DNA of 64,000 nt from Nematostella vectensis (lineage: Eukaryota; Cnidaria; Anthozoa; Actiniaria; Edwardsiidae). Shown here in pieces: positions 23,855-36,433 of this stretch; within the stretch, counting starts at the first letter, position 1, and the number at the start of each line of letters is the position of its first letter. Both the position numbers and the translations under genes were made by a program. The stretch spans positions 14,335,703 through 14,399,702 of the forward strand of contig NC_064037.1 in assembly GCF_932526225.1 (NCBI RefSeq), given 5' to 3'. The notes beneath the pieces are model-generated. The model was not told the DNA's origin, ran no database searches, and saw only the letters and a program-made list of their open reading frames with translations.

Positions 23855-23926
23855 TGCGTTGGCCGGGAATAGAACCCGGGTCAACTGTTTGAAAGGCGGC
23901 TATGCTAACCACTATACCACCAACGC
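23855..23926 (-). tRNA. Gly-body tRNA, anticodon TTC, B-box variant
   Basis: Duplicate of 22140-22211 with one more change ('ctgtttgaaagg'). Confidence 0.58.
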
Positions 23927-23998
23927 TTCACTTGTTGCAATAATCTTGAAATTAATTGAAAATGACAGCCATGAATCCTTGACAAGTAAAAAGGAATT

Positions 23999-24070
23999 TG
24001 CGTTGGCCGGGAATCGAACCCGGGTCAACTGCTTGGAAGGCAGCTATGCTAACCACTATACCACCAACGC
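23999..24070 (-). tRNA. tRNA-Gly(UCC), exact consensus
   Basis: Second copy of 22284-22355; T5 terminator. The spacer to its right carries 'aatctttttgaa' in place of 'aatcatcttgaa'. Confidence 0.95.
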
Positions 24071-24286
24071 TTCACTTGTTGCAATCTTTTTGAATATAAT
24101 TGACAAAGAAAACTATGAATCATAGACAAGTAAAAATGAAATTGCTTTAGCCGGGAATCAAACCCGGGTCAACTGCTTGGAAGGCATCTATGCTAACCAC
24201 TATACCACCAACGCTTCACTTGTTGCAATAATCTTGAAATTAATTGACAAAGACAACCATGAATCATTAACAAGTTAAAATTAAAT

Positions 24287-24358
24287 GTTTTTGGTGGGGA
24301 TTCGAACTAGGGTCAACTGCTTTGAAGGCAGCTATGCTAACCACTGTACCACCAACGC
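24287..24358 (-). pseudogene. type D unit, anticodon TCA
   Basis: Acceptor end 'tttttggtgg'. Confidence 0.62.
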
Positions 24359-24863
24359 TTCACTGATTACCATACTCTTGCATTTAATTTACAATGACAA
24401 CCATGACTCATTGACAAGTAAAAATGAAATTGCGTTGGCCGGGAATTGAACCCGGGTCAAATGCTTGGAAGGAAGCTATGCTAACCACTATACCACCAAC
24501 GCTTCACTTGTTCCAATCATCTTGAAATTTAAATGACAATGACAACTAAAACTCATTGAAAAGAAAAAGGGAATTTGCGTTGGCAGGGAATCGAACCCGG
24601 GTCAACTGCTTGGAAGGCAGCTATGCTAACCACTATACCACCAACGCTTCACTTGTTGCAATCATCTTGAATATAATTGACAAAGAAAACTATGAATCAT
24701 AGACAAGTAAAAATGAAATTGCTTTAGCCAGGAATCGAACCCGGGTCAACTGCTTGGAAGGCAGCTATGCTAACCAATATACCACCAACGCTTCACTGGT
24801 TGCAATAATCTTGAAATTAATTGACAAAGACAACCATGAATCATTAACAAGTTAAAATTAAAT

Positions 24864-24935
24864 GTTGTTGGTGGGGATTCGAACTAGGGTCAACTGCTTT
24901 GAAGGCAGCTATGCTAACCACTGTACCACCAACGC
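24864..24935 (-). pseudogene. type D unit, anticodon TCA
   Basis: 577 bp (four units) after 24287. Confidence 0.62.
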
Positions 24936-25007
24936 TTCACTGATTACCATACTCTTGAAATTAATTTACAATGACAACCACGATTCATTGACAAGTAAAA
25001 TTGAAAT

Positions 25008-25079
25008 TGCGTTGGCCGGGAATCGAACCCGGGTCAACTGCTTGTAAGGCAGCTATGCTAACCACTATACCACCAACGC
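25008..25079 (-). tRNA. Gly-body tRNA, anticodon TAC, exact body
   Basis: Only C35A separates it from consensus; T4 terminator. Confidence 0.75.
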
Positions 25080-26303
25080 TTCAATTGTTCCAATAATTTT
25101 GAAATTAATTGACAAAGACAACCATGAATCATTAACAAGTTAAAATTAAATGTTGTTGGTGGGGATTCGAACTAGGGTCAACTGCTTGGAAGGCAGCTAT
25201 GCTAACCACTGTACCACCAACGCTTCACTGATTACCATACTCTTGCATTTAATTTACAATGACAACCATGACTCATTGACAAGTAAAAATGAAATTGCTT
25301 TAGCCGGGAATCGAACCCGGGTCAACTGCCTGGAAGGCAGCTACGCTAACCACTATACCACCAACGGTTCACTTGTTCCAATCATCTTGAAATTTAAATG
25401 ACAATGACAACTAAAACTCATTGAAAAGAAAAAGGGAATTTGCGTTGGCCGGGAATAGAACCCGGGTCAACTGCTTGGAAGGCAGCTATGCTAACCACTA
25501 TACCACCAACGCTTCACTTGTTGCAATCATCTTGAATATAATTGACAAAGAAAACTATGAATCATAGACAAGTAAAAATGAAATTGCTTTAGCCGGGAAT
25601 CGAACCCGGGTCAACTGCTTGGAAGGCAGCTATGCTAACCAATATACCACCAACGCTTCACTGGTTGCAATAATCTTGAAATTAATTGACAAAGACAACC
25701 ATGAATCCTTAACAAGTAAAAATTAAATTTTGTTGGACGGGATTCGAACCAGGGTTAACTGCTTGGAAGGCAGCTATGCTAACCACTGTACCACCAACGC
25801 TTCATTTCGTACCATACTCTTGCATTTAATTGACAATGACAACCATGATTAATTGACATGTAAAATTGAACTTGCGTTGGCCGGGAATCGAACCCGGGTC
25901 AACTGCTTGGAAGGCAGGTATGCTAACCACTATACCAGCAACGCTTCATTTGTTCCAATAATTTTGAAATTAATTGACAAAGACAACCATGAATCATAGA
26001 CAAGTAAAAATGAAATTGCTTTAGCCGGGAATCGAACCCGGGTCAAATGCTTGGAAGGCAGCTATGCTAACCAATATACCACCAACGCTTCACTGGTTGC
26101 AATAATCTTGAAATTAATTGACAAAGACAACCATGAATCATTAACAGGTAAAAATTAAATTTTGTTGGTCGGGAATCAAACCCGGGTCAACTGCTTGGAA
26201 GGCAGCTTGCTAACCACTGTACCACCAACGCTTCACTTCTTACTATACTCTTGCATTTAATTGAAAATGACAACCATGATTCATTGACAAGTGAAATTGA
26301 AAT

Positions 26304-26375
26304 TGCGTTGGCCGGGAATCTAACCCGGGTCAACTGCTTCGAAGGCAGCTATGCTAACCACTATACCACAAACGC
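26304..26375 (-). pseudogene. Gly-body unit, anticodon TCG
   Basis: Loop CUUCGAA (reads CGA, Arg). T-loop 'aatctaaccc' and acceptor-side 'ccacaaacgc' changes suggest decay. Confidence 0.6.
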
Positions 26376-26447
26376 TTCACTTGGTCCAATCATCTTGAAA
26401 TTAAATGATATTGACAACTAAAACTCATTGAAAAGAAAAAGAGAATT

Positions 26448-26519
26448 TGCGTTGGCCGGGAATCGAACCCGGGTCAACTGCTTGGGAAGCAGCTATGCTA
26501 ACCACTATACCAGCAACGC
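26448..26519 (-). tRNA. tRNA-Gly(CCC)
   Basis: Carries the 'ccagcaacgc' change next to the acceptor stem; otherwise the CCC consensus. Confidence 0.83.
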
Positions 26520-26729
26520 TTCACTAGTTGCAATAATCTTGAATATAATTGACAAAGAAAACTAAGAATCATAGACAAGTAAAAATGAAATTGCTTTAGC
26601 CGGGAATCGAACCCGGGTCAACTGCTTGGAAGGCAGCTATGCTTACCACTATACCACCAACGCTTCACATGTTCCAATCATCTTGAAATTAATTGACAAC
26701 TAAAACTCATTAAAAAGTAAAAGGGCATT

Positions 26730-26801
26730 TGCGTTGGCCGGGAATCGAACCCGGGTCAACTGCTTGTAAGGCAGCTATGCTTACCACTATACCACCAACG
26801 C
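26730..26801 (-). tRNA. Gly-body tRNA, anticodon TAC
   Basis: TAC with the 'atgcttacc' D-loop form. It is in a different unit type from the other TAC genes, so the change probably arose separately. Confidence 0.68.
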
Positions 26802-28313
26802 TTCACTTATTTCAATCATCTTGAAATAAATTGACGATGACAACTAAAACACAATAAAAAGTAAAAGGGAATATGTGTTGCCCGGGAATCGAACCCGGGT
26901 CAACTGCCTGGAAGGCAGCTACGCTAACCACTATACCACCAACGCTTCACTTGTTCCAATCATCTTGAAATTTAAATGACAATGACAACTAAAACTCATT
27001 GAAAAGAAAAAGGGAATTTGCGTTGGCCGGGAATAGAACCCGGGTCAACTGCTTGGAAGGCAGCTATGCTAACCACTATACCGCCAACGCTTCACTTGTT
27101 GCAATCATCTTGAATATAATTGACAAAGAAAACTATGAATCATAGACAAGTAAAAATGAAATTGCTTTAGCCGGGAATCAAACCCGGGTCAACTGCTTGG
27201 AAGGCAGCTATGCTAACCAATATTCCACCAACGCTTCACTGGTTGCAATAATCTTGAAATTAATTGACAAAGACAACCATGAATCCTTAACAAGTAAAAA
27301 TTAAATTTTGTTGGACGGGATTCGAACCAGGGTTAACTGCTTGGAAGGCAGCTATGCTAACCACTGTACCACCAACGCTTCATTTCTTACCATACTCTTG
27401 CATTTAATTGACAATGACAACCACGATTCATTGACATGTAAAATTGAACTTGCGTTGGCCGGGAATCGAACCCGGGTCAACTGCCTGGAAGGCAGGTATG
27501 CTAACCACTATACCAGCAACGCTTCATTTGTTCCAATAATTTTGAAATTAATTGACAAAGACAACCATGAATCATAGACAAGTAAAAATGAAATTGCTTT
27601 AGCCGGGAATCGAACCCGGGTCAACTGCTTGGAAGGCAGCTTTGCTAACCACTATACCACCAACGCTTCACTTGTTGCAATCATCTTGAATATAATTGAC
27701 AAAGAAAACTATGAATCACAGAAAAGTAAAAATGAAATTGCTTTAGCCGGGAATCGAACAAGGGTCAACTGCTTGGAAGGGAGCTATGCTAACCACTATA
27801 CCACCAACGCTTCACTTGTTGCAATAATCTTGAAATTAATTGACAAAGACAACCATGAATCATTAACAAGTAAAAATTAAATTTTGTTGGTCGGGATTCG
27901 AACCAGTGTTAACTGCTTGGAAGACAGCTATGCTAACCACTGTACCACCAACGCTTCATTTCTTACCATACTCTTGCATTTAATTGACAATGACAACCAT
28001 GATTCATTGACAAGTAAAATTGAAATTGCGTTGGCCGGGAATCGAACCCGGGTCAACTGCTTGGAATACAGCTATGCTAACCACTATACCACCAACTCTT
28101 CAATTGTTCCAATAATTTTGAACTTAATTGACAAAGACAAACATGAATCATTAGCAAGTTAAAATTAAATGTTGTTGGTGGGGAATCGAACCCGGGTCAA
28201 CTGCTTGGAAGGCAGCTTGCTAATCACTGTACCACCAACGCTTCACTGATTACCATACTCTTGCATTTAATTGAAAATGACAACCATGATTCATTGACAA
28301 GTGAAATTGAAAT

Positions 28314-28385
28314 TGCGTTGGCCGGGAATCGAACCCGGGTCAACTGCTTGGAAGGCAGCTATGCTAACCACTATACCACCAACGC
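28314..28385 (-). tRNA. tRNA-Gly(UCC), exact consensus
   Basis: 57-unit-shifted partner of 20137-20208. Here the spacer has 'gaaaatgac', so a T4 is present about 37 nt downstream. Confidence 0.93.
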
Positions 28386-28457
28386 TTCATTTGTTTCAAT
28401 CACCTTGAAATTAAATAACAATGACAACTAAAACTCATTGAAAAGAAAAAGAGAATT

Positions 28458-28529
28458 TGCGTTGGCCGGGAATCGAACCCGGGTCAACTGCTTGGGAAGC
28501 AGCTATGCTAACCACTATACCACCAACGC
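28458..28529 (-). tRNA. tRNA-Gly(CCC), exact body
   Basis: 57-unit-shifted partner of the damaged copy at 20281. Here the anticodon stem is intact. Confidence 0.9.
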
Positions 28530-28601
28530 TTCACTTGTTGCAATCATCATGAATATAATTGACAAAGAAAACTATGAATCATAGACAAGTAAAAATGAAA
28601 T

Positions 28602-28673
28602 TGCTTTAGCCGGGAATCGAACCCGGGTCAACTGCTTGAAAGGCAGCTATGCTAACCACTATACCACCAACGC
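28602..28673 (-). tRNA. type B tRNA-like, anticodon TTC
   Basis: Only the type B acceptor changes separate it from 32198-32269. Confidence 0.62.
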
Positions 28674-28745
28674 TTCACTTGTTGCAATAATCTTGAAATT
28701 AATTGAAAATGACAGCCATGAATCCTTGACAAGTAAAAAGGAATT

Positions 28746-28817
28746 TGCGTTGGCCGGGAATCGAACCCGGGTCAACTGCTTGGTAGGCAGCTATGCTAAC
28801 CACTATACCACCAACGC
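28746..28817 (-). tRNA. Gly-body tRNA, anticodon ACC, exact body
   Basis: Loop CUACCAA; anticodon ACC (GGU, Gly). ANN anticodons are generally avoided for Gly in eukaryotes, which use GCC. GlyRS determinants C35 and C36 are present. Confidence 0.75.
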
Positions 28818-29464
28818 TTCACTTGTTGCAATCATCTTGAATATAATTGACAAAGAAAACTATGAATCATAGACAAGTAAAAATGAAATTGCTTTAGCCG
28901 TGAATCAAACCCGGGTCAACTGCTTGGAAGGCAGCTATGCTAACCAATATACCACCAACGCTTCACTGGTTGCAATAATCTTGAAATTAATTGACAAAGA
29001 CAACCATGAATCATTAACAAGTAAAAATTAAATTTTGTTGGACGGGATTCGAACCAGGGTTAACTGCTTGGAAGGCAGCTATGCTAACCACTGTACCACC
29101 AACGCTTCATTTCGTACCATACTCTTGCATTTAATTGACAATGACAACCATGATTCATTGACATGTAAAATTGAACTTGCGTTGGCCGGGAATCGAACCC
29201 GGGTCAACTTCTTGGAAGGCAGCTTGCTAACCACTGTACCACCAACGCTTCACTTCTTACTATACTCTTGCATTTAATTGAAAATGACAACCATGATTCA
29301 TTGACAAGTGAAATTGAAATTGCGTTGGCCGGGATTCGAACCCGGGTCAACTGCTTGGAAGGCAGCTATGCTAACCACTATACCACCAACGCTTCACTTG
29401 TTCCAATCATCTTGAAATTAAATGACAATGACAACTAAAACTCATTGAAAAGAAAAAGGGAATT

Positions 29465-29536
29465 TGCGTTGGCCGGGAATCGAACCCGGGTCAACTGCTT
29501 GGGAAGCAGCTATGCTAACTACTATACCACCAACGC
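29465..29536 (-). tRNA. tRNA-Gly(CCC)
   Basis: One D-arm change ('gctaactact'). Confidence 0.83.
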
Positions 29537-30034
29537 TTCACTAGTTGCAATAATCTTGAATATAATTGACAAAGAAAACTAAGAATCATAGACAAGTAAA
29601 AATGAAATTGCTTTAGCCGGGAATCGAACCCGGGTCAACTGCTTGGAAGGCAGCTATGCTTACCACTATACCACCAACGCTTCACTTGTTCCAATCATCT
29701 TGAAATTAATTGACAACTAAAACTCATTAAAAAGTAAAAGGGCATTTGCGTTGGCCGGGAATCGAACCCGGGTCAACTGCTTGGAAGGCAGCTATGCTTA
29801 CCACTATACCACCAACGCTTCACTTGTTTCAATAATCTTGAAATATATTTACGATGACAACTAAAACACATTAAAAAGTAAAAGGGAATATGTGTTGGCA
29901 GGGAATAGAACCCGGGTCAACTGCTTGGAAGGCAGCTATGCTAACCAGTATACCACCAACGCTTCACTTGTTGCAATAATCTTGAAATTAATTGAAAATG
30001 ACAGCCATGAATCCTTGACAAGTAAAAAGGAATT

Positions 30035-30106
30035 TGCGTTGGCCGGGAATAGAACCCGGGTCAACTGCTTGAAAGGCAGCTATGTTAACCACTATACCAC
30101 CAACGC
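30035..30106 (-). tRNA. Gly-body tRNA, anticodon TTC, B-box variant
   Basis: D-loop change ('atgttaacc'), shared with copy B partner 38216. Confidence 0.62.
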
Positions 30107-30323
30107 TTCACTTGTTGCAATAATCTTGAAATTAATTGAAAATGACAGCCATGAATCCTTGACAAGTAAAAATGAAATTGCGTTTGCCGGGAATTGAACC
30201 CGTGTCAACTGCTTGGAAGGCAGCTATGCTAACCACTATACCACCAACGCTTCACTTGTTCCAATCATCTTGAAATTTAAATGACAATGACAACTTAAAC
30301 TCATTGAAAAGAAAAAGGGAATT

Positions 30324-30395
30324 TGCGTTGGCCGGGAATCGAACACGGGTCAACTGCTTGAAAGGCAGCTATGCTAACCACTATACCACCAACGC
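30324..30395 (-). tRNA. Gly-body tRNA, anticodon TTC
   Basis: 'cgaacacggg' T-stem change; copy B partner 38505. Confidence 0.68.
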
Positions 30396-31764
30396 TTCCC
30401 TTGTTGCAATCATCTTGAATATAATCGACAAAGAAAACTATGAATCATAGACAAGTAAAAATGAAATTGCTTTAGCCGGGAATCGAACCCGTGTCAACTG
30501 CTTGGATGTCAGCTATGCTACCCAATATACCACCAACGCTTCACTGGTTGCAATAATCTTGAAATTAATTAACAAAGACAACCATGAATCATTAACAAGT
30601 TAAAATTAAATGTTGTTGGTGGGGATTCGAACTAGTGTCAACTGCTTGGAAGGCAGCTATGCTAACCACTGTACCACCAACGCTTCACTGATTACCATAC
30701 TCTTGCATTTAATTTACAATGACAACCATGACTAATTGACAAGTAAAAATGAAATTGCGTTGGCCGGGAATTGAACCCGGGTCAACTGCTTGGAAGGCAG
30801 CTATGCTAACCACTATACCACCAACGCTTCACTTGTTCCAATCATCTTGAATATAATTGACAAAGAAAACTATGAATCATAGACAAGTAAAAATAAAATT
30901 GCTTTAGCCGGGAGTCGAACCCAGGTAAACTGCTTGGATGGCAGCTATGCTACCCAATATACCACCAACGCTTCACTGGTTGCAATAATCTTGAAATTAA
31001 TTGACAAAGACAACCATGAATCATTAACAAGTTAAAATTAAATGTTGTTGGTGGGGATTCGAACAACGTTCAACTGCTTGGAAGGCAGCTATGCTAACCA
31101 CTGTACCACCAACGCTTCACTGATTACCATACTCTTGCATTTAATTTACAATGACAACCATGACTAATTGACAATTAAAAATGAAATTGCGTTGGCCGGG
31201 AATCGAACCCGGGTCAACTGCTTGGAAGGCAGCTATGCTAACCACTATACCACCAACGATTCACTTGTTCCAATCATCTTGAAATTTAAATGACAATGAC
31301 AACTAAAACTCATTGAAAAGAAAAAGGGAATTTGCGTTGGCCGGGAATCGAACCCGTGTCAACTGCTTGGAAGGCAGCTATGCTAACCACTATACCACCA
31401 ACGCTTCACTTGTTGCAATCATCTTGAATATAATTGACAAAGAAAACTTTGAATCATAGACAAGTAAAAATGAAATTGCTTTAGCCGGGAATCGAACCCG
31501 GGTCAACTGCTTGGAAGGCAGCTATGCTAACCAATATACCACCAACGCTTCACTGGTTGCAATAATCATGAAATTAATTGACAAAGACAACCATGAATCC
31601 TTAACAAGTGAAATTTAAATTTTGTTGGTCGGGATTCGAACCAGGGTTAACTGCTTGGAAAGCAGCTATGCTAACCATTGTACCACCAACGCTTCATTTC
31701 TTACCATACTCTTGCATTTAATTGACAATGACAACCATGATTCAATGACAAGTAAAATTGAAAT

Positions 31765-31836
31765 TGCGTTGGCCGGGAATCGAACCCGGGTCAACTGCTT
31801 GTAAGGCAGCTATGCTAACCACTATACCACCAACGC
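31765..31836 (-). tRNA. Gly-body tRNA, anticodon TAC, exact body
   Basis: Copy A; partner 39946. Confidence 0.75.
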
Positions 31837-32197
31837 TTCAATTGTTCCAATAATTTTGAAATTAATTGACAACGACAACCATGAATCATTAACAAGTTAA
31901 AATTAAATGTTGTTGGTGGGGATTCGAACTAGGGTCAACTGCTTGGAAGGCAGCTATGCTAACCACTGTACCACCAACGCTTCACTGATTACCATACTCT
32001 TGCATTTAATTTACAATGACAACCATGACTCATTGACAAGTAAAAATGAAATTGCGTTGCCCGGGAATCGAACCCGGGTCAACTGCCTGGAAGGCAGCTA
32101 TTCTAACCACGATACCACCAACGCTTCACTTGTTCCCATCATCTTGAAATTTAAATGACAATGACAACTAAAACTCATTGAAAAGAAAAAGGGAATT

Positions 32198-32269
32198 TGC
32201 GTTGGCCGGGAATCGAACCCGGGTCAACTGCTTGAAAGGCAGCTATGCTAACCACTATACCACCAACGC
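32198..32269 (-). tRNA. Gly-body tRNA with anticodon TTC, exact body
   Basis: The loop CUUUCAA gives anticodon UUC, which reads GAA (Glu). Every other base equals the tRNA-Gly(UCC) consensus. GlyRS in eukaryotes reads C35 and C36, and C35 is lost here, so the charging identity is uncertain. Copy B partner 40379-40450 has UCC. Confidence 0.85.
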
Positions 32270-32917
32270 TTCACTTGTTGCAATCATCTTGAATATAATT
32301 GACAAAGAAAACTATGAATCATAGACAAGTAAAAATGAAATTGCTTTAGCCGGGAATCAAACCCGGGTCAACTGCTTGGAAGGCAGCTATGCTAACCAAT
32401 ATACCACCAACGCTTCACTGGTTGCAATAATCTTGAAATTAATTGATAAAAACAACCATGAATCCTTAACAAGTAAAAATTAAATTTTGATGGTCGGGAT
32501 TCGAACCAGGGTTAACTGCTTGGAAGGCAGCTATGCTAACCACTGTACCACCAACGCTTCATTTCTTACCATACTCTTGCATTTAATTGACAATGACAAC
32601 CATGATTCATTGACATGTAAAATTGAACTTGCGTTGGCCGGGAATCGAACCCGTGTAAACTGCTTGGAAGGCAGGTATGCTAACCACTATACCAGCAACG
32701 CTTCATTTGTTCCAATAAATTTGAAATTAATTGACAAAGACAACCATGAATCATAGACAAGTAAAAATGAAATTGCTTTAGCCGGGAATCGAACCCGGGT
32801 CAACTGCTTGGAAGGCAGCTATGCTAACCACTATACCACCAACTCTTTAATTGTTCCAATAATTTTGAACTTAATTGACAAAGACAAACATGAATCATTA
32901 ACAAGTTAAAATTAAAT

Positions 32918-32989
32918 GTTGTTGGTGGGGAATCGAACCCGGGTCAACTGCTTGGAAGGCAGCTATGCTAACCACTATACCACCAACGA
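32918..32989 (-). pseudogene. hybrid type D / consensus unit
   Basis: The plus-strand left half ('ttggtggggaatcg') matches copy B unit 41100. The right half ('gctatgctaaccactatacc') matches unit 41243 rather than the 'gcagcttgctaat' of 41100. It looks like an in-register fusion that removed one unit from copy A. Confidence 0.75.
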
Positions 32990-33062
32990 TTCACTTGTTC
33001 CAATCATCTTGAAATTTAAATGACAATGACAACTAAAACTCATTGAAAAGAAAAAGGGAATT

Positions 33063-33134
33063 TGCGTTGACCGGGAATCGAACCCGGGTTAACTGCTTGG
33101 GAAGCAGCTATGCTAACCACTATACCACCAACGC
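33063..33134 (-). tRNA. tRNA-Gly(CCC)
   Basis: Acceptor end 'gttgaccggg' and 'gggttaac' differ from consensus. Copy B partner: 41386. Confidence 0.78.
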
Positions 33135-34502
33135 TTCACTAGTTGCATAAATCTTGAATATAATTGACAAAGAAAACTATGAATCATAGACAAGTAAAAA
33201 TTAAATTGCTTTAGCCGGGAATCGAACCCGGGTCAACTGCTTGGAAGGCAGCTATGCTTACCACTATACCACCAACGCTTCACTTATTTCAATCATCTTG
33301 AAATAAATTGACGATGACAATTAAAACACAATAAAAAGTAAAAGGGAATATGTGTTGCCCGGGAATGGAACCCGGGTCAACTGCCTGGAAGGCAGCTACG
33401 CTAACCACTATACCACCAACGCTTCACTTGTTCCAATCATCTTGAAATTTAAATGACAATGACAACTAAAACTCATTGAAAAGAAAAAGGGAATTTGCGT
33501 TGGCCGGGAATAGAACCCGGGTCAACTGCTTGGAAGGCAGCTATGCTAACCACTATACCACCAACGCTTCACTTGTTGCAATCATCTTGAATATAATTGA
33601 CAAAGAAAACTATGAATCATAGACAAGTAAAAATGAAATTGCTTTAGCCGGGAATCAAACCCGGGTCAACTGCTTGGAAGGCAGCTATGCTAACCAATAT
33701 ACCACCAACGCTTCACTGGTTGCAATAATCTTGAAATTAATTGACAAAGACAACCATGAATCCTTAACAAGTAAAAATTAAATTTTGTTGGACGGTATTC
33801 GAACCAGGGTTAACTACTTGGAAGGCAGCTATGCTAACCACTGTACCACCAACGCTTCATTTCTTACCATACTCTTGCATTTAATTGGCAATGACAACCA
33901 TGATTCATTGACATGTAAAATTGAACTTGCGTTGGCCGGTAATCGAACCCGGGTCAACTGCTTGGAAGGCAGGTATGCTAACCACTATACCAGCAACGCT
34001 TCATTTGTTCCAATAATTTTGAAGTTAATTGACAAAGACAACCATGAATCATAGACAAGTAAAAATGAAATTGCTTTAGCCGGGAATCGAACCCGGGTCA
34101 AATGCTTGGAAGGCAGCTATGCTAACCAATATACCACCAACGCTTCACTGGTTGCAATAATCTTGAAATTAATTGACAAAGACAACCATGAATCATTAAC
34201 AGGTAAAAATTAAATTTTGTTGGTCGGGAATCAAACCCGGGTCAACTGCTTGGAAGGCAGCTTGCTAACCACTGTACCACCAACGCTTCACTTCTTACTA
34301 TACTCTTGCATTTAATTGAAAATGACAACCATGATTCATTGACAAGTGAAATTGAAATTGCGTTGGCCGGGATTCGAACCCGGGTCAACTGCTTGGAAGG
34401 CAGCTATGCTAACCACTATACCACCAACGCTTCACTTGTTCCAATCATCTTGAAATTAAATGACAATGACAACTAAAACTCATTGAAAAGAAAAAGGGAA
34501 TT

Positions 34503-34574
34503 TGCGTTGGCCGGGAATCAAACCCGGGTCAACTGCTTGGGAAGCAGCTATGCTAACCACTATACCACCAACGC
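34503..34574 (-). tRNA. tRNA-Gly(CCC)
   Basis: T loop 'aatcaaaccc'. The copy B partner at 42826 has the intact form. Confidence 0.8.
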
Positions 34575-36217
34575 TTCACTAGTTGCAATAATCTTGAATA
34601 TAATTGAGAAAGAAAACTAAGAATCATAGACAAGTAAAAATGAAATTGCTTTAGCCGGGAATCGAACCCGGGTCAACTGCTTGGAAGGCAGCTATGCTTA
34701 CCACTATACCACCAACGCTTCACTTGTTCCAATCATCTTGAAATTAATTGACAACTAAAACTCATTAAAAAGCAAAAGTGCATTTGCGTTGGCCGGGAAT
34801 CGAACCCGGGTCAACTGTTTGGAAGGCAGCTATGCTTACCACTTTACCACCAACGCTTCACTTATTTCAATCATCTTGAAATAAATTGACGATGACAACT
34901 AAAACACAATAAAAAGTAAAAGGGAATATGTGTTGGCGGGGAATCGGACCCGGGTCAGCTGCTTGGAAGGCAGCTATGCTAACCACTATACCACCAACGC
35001 TTCACTGGTTGCAATAATCTTGAAATTAATTGAAAATGACAGCCATGAAACCTTCACAAGTAAAAAGGAATTTGCATTGGCCGGAAATAGAACCCGGGTC
35101 AACTGCTTGGAAGGCAGCTATGCTAACCACTATACCAACAACGCTTCACTTGTTGCAATCATCTTGAATATAATTGACAAAGAAAACTATGAATCATAGA
35201 CAAATAAAAATTAAATTGCTTTAGCCGGGAATCGAACCTGGGTCAACTGCTTGGAAGTCAGCTATGCTAACCACTATACCACCAACGCTTTACTTGTTGC
35301 AATCATCTTGAATATAATTGACAAAGAAAACTACGAATCACAGAAAAGTAAAAATGAAATTGCTTTAGCCGGGAATCGAACCCGGGTCAACTGCTTGGAA
35401 GGCAGCTATGCTAACCACTATACCACCAACGCTTCACTTGTTGCAATAATCTTGAAATTAATTGAAAAAGACAACCATGAATCATTAACAAGTAAAAATT
35501 AAATTTTGTTGGTCGGGATTCGAACCAGTGTTAACTGCTTGGAAGACAGCTATTCTAACCACTGTACCACCAACGCTTCACTTGTTCCAATCATCTTGAA
35601 ATTAATTGACAACTAAAACTCATTAAAAAGTAAAAGTGCATTTGCGTTGGCCGGGAATCGAACCCGGGTCAACTGCTTGGAAGGCAGCTATGCTTACCAC
35701 TATACCACCAACGCTTCACTTATTTCAATCATCTTGAAATAAATTGACGATGACAACTAAAACACAATAAAAAGTAAAAGGGAATATGTGTTGGCATGGA
35801 ATCGAACCCGGGTCAACTGCTTGGAAGGCAGCTATGCTAACCACTCTACCACCAAAGCTTTACTTGTTGCAATCATCTTGAATATAATTGACAAAGAAAA
35901 CTATGAATCACAGAAAAGTAAAAATGAAATTGCTTTAGCCGGGAATCGAACCCGGGTCAACTGCTTGGAAGGCAGCTATGCTAACCAATATACCACCAAC
36001 GCTTCACTGGTTGCAATAATCTTGAAATTAATTGACAAAGACAACCATGAATCATTAACAGGTAAAAATTAAATTTTGTTGGTCGGGAATCAAACCCGGG
36101 TCAACTGCTTGGAAGGCAGTTTGCTAACCACTGTACCACCAACGCTTCACTTCTTACTATACTCTTGCATTTAATTGAAAATGACAACCATGATTCATTG
36201 ACAAGTGAAATTGAAAT

Positions 36218-36289
36218 TGCGTTGGCCGGGAATCGAACCCGGGTCAACTGCTTGGAAGGCAGCTATGCTAACCACTATACCACCAACGC
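36218..36289 (-). tRNA. tRNA-Gly(UCC), exact consensus
   Basis: Copy A gene; partner in copy B is 44541-44612. Terminator-poor spacer. Confidence 0.93.
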
Positions 36290-36361
36290 TTCACTTGTTC
36301 CAATCATCTTGAAATTAAATGACAATGACAACTAAAAGTCATTGAAAAGAAAAAGGGAATT

Positions 36362-36433
36362 TGCGTTGGCCGGGAATCGAACCCGGGTCAACTGCTTGGG
36401 AAGCAGCTATGCTAACCACTATACCACCAACGC
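36362..36433 (-). tRNA. tRNA-Gly(CCC), exact body
   Basis: Copy A. Partner 44685-44756 is identical. Confidence 0.9.

Larger units (their letters stand above)
20700..24215 (-). repeat. tRNA-Gly array, block 5: 12-unit, 1715-bp tandem duplication
   Basis: Anchors: 20714, 20858, 21002, 21140, 21284, 21428, 21571, 21715, 21859, 21997, 22141, 22285, 22429, 22573, 22717, 22855, 22999, 23143, 23286, 23430, 23574, 23712, 23856, 24000, 24144. Copies start at about 20714 and 22429. Private variants are shared at the same relative positions: 'cgaacgcggg' in the CCC gene, 'gccgagaatcg' in the unit after the type E gene, 'aatctaaccc' in the next CCC gene, and a 'tgtcggcagg' end. Only a few differences were seen in 1.7 kb, for example cccatg/cccggg near 21171/22876. 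This is among the youngest duplications in the window. Confidence 0.95.
24215..29595 (-). repeat. tRNA-Gly array, block 6 (37 units)
   Basis: Anchors: 24288, 24432, 24577, 24721, 24865, 25009, 25153, 25297, 25442, 25586, 25730, 25874, 26018, 26162, 26305, 26449, 26593, 26731, 26875, 27020, 27164, 27308, 27452, 27596, 27740, 27884, 28028, 28172, 28315, 28459, 28603, 28747, 28891, 29035, 29179, 29322, 29466. Units 27884-28891 match 19707-20714 at an offset of 8177 bp (57 units). Units 26875-27452 match 17553-18130 at an offset of 9322 bp. Type G units (25874, 27452) have 'ggcaggtatg' on the plus strand, which weakens the anticodon stem. Confidence 0.95.
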
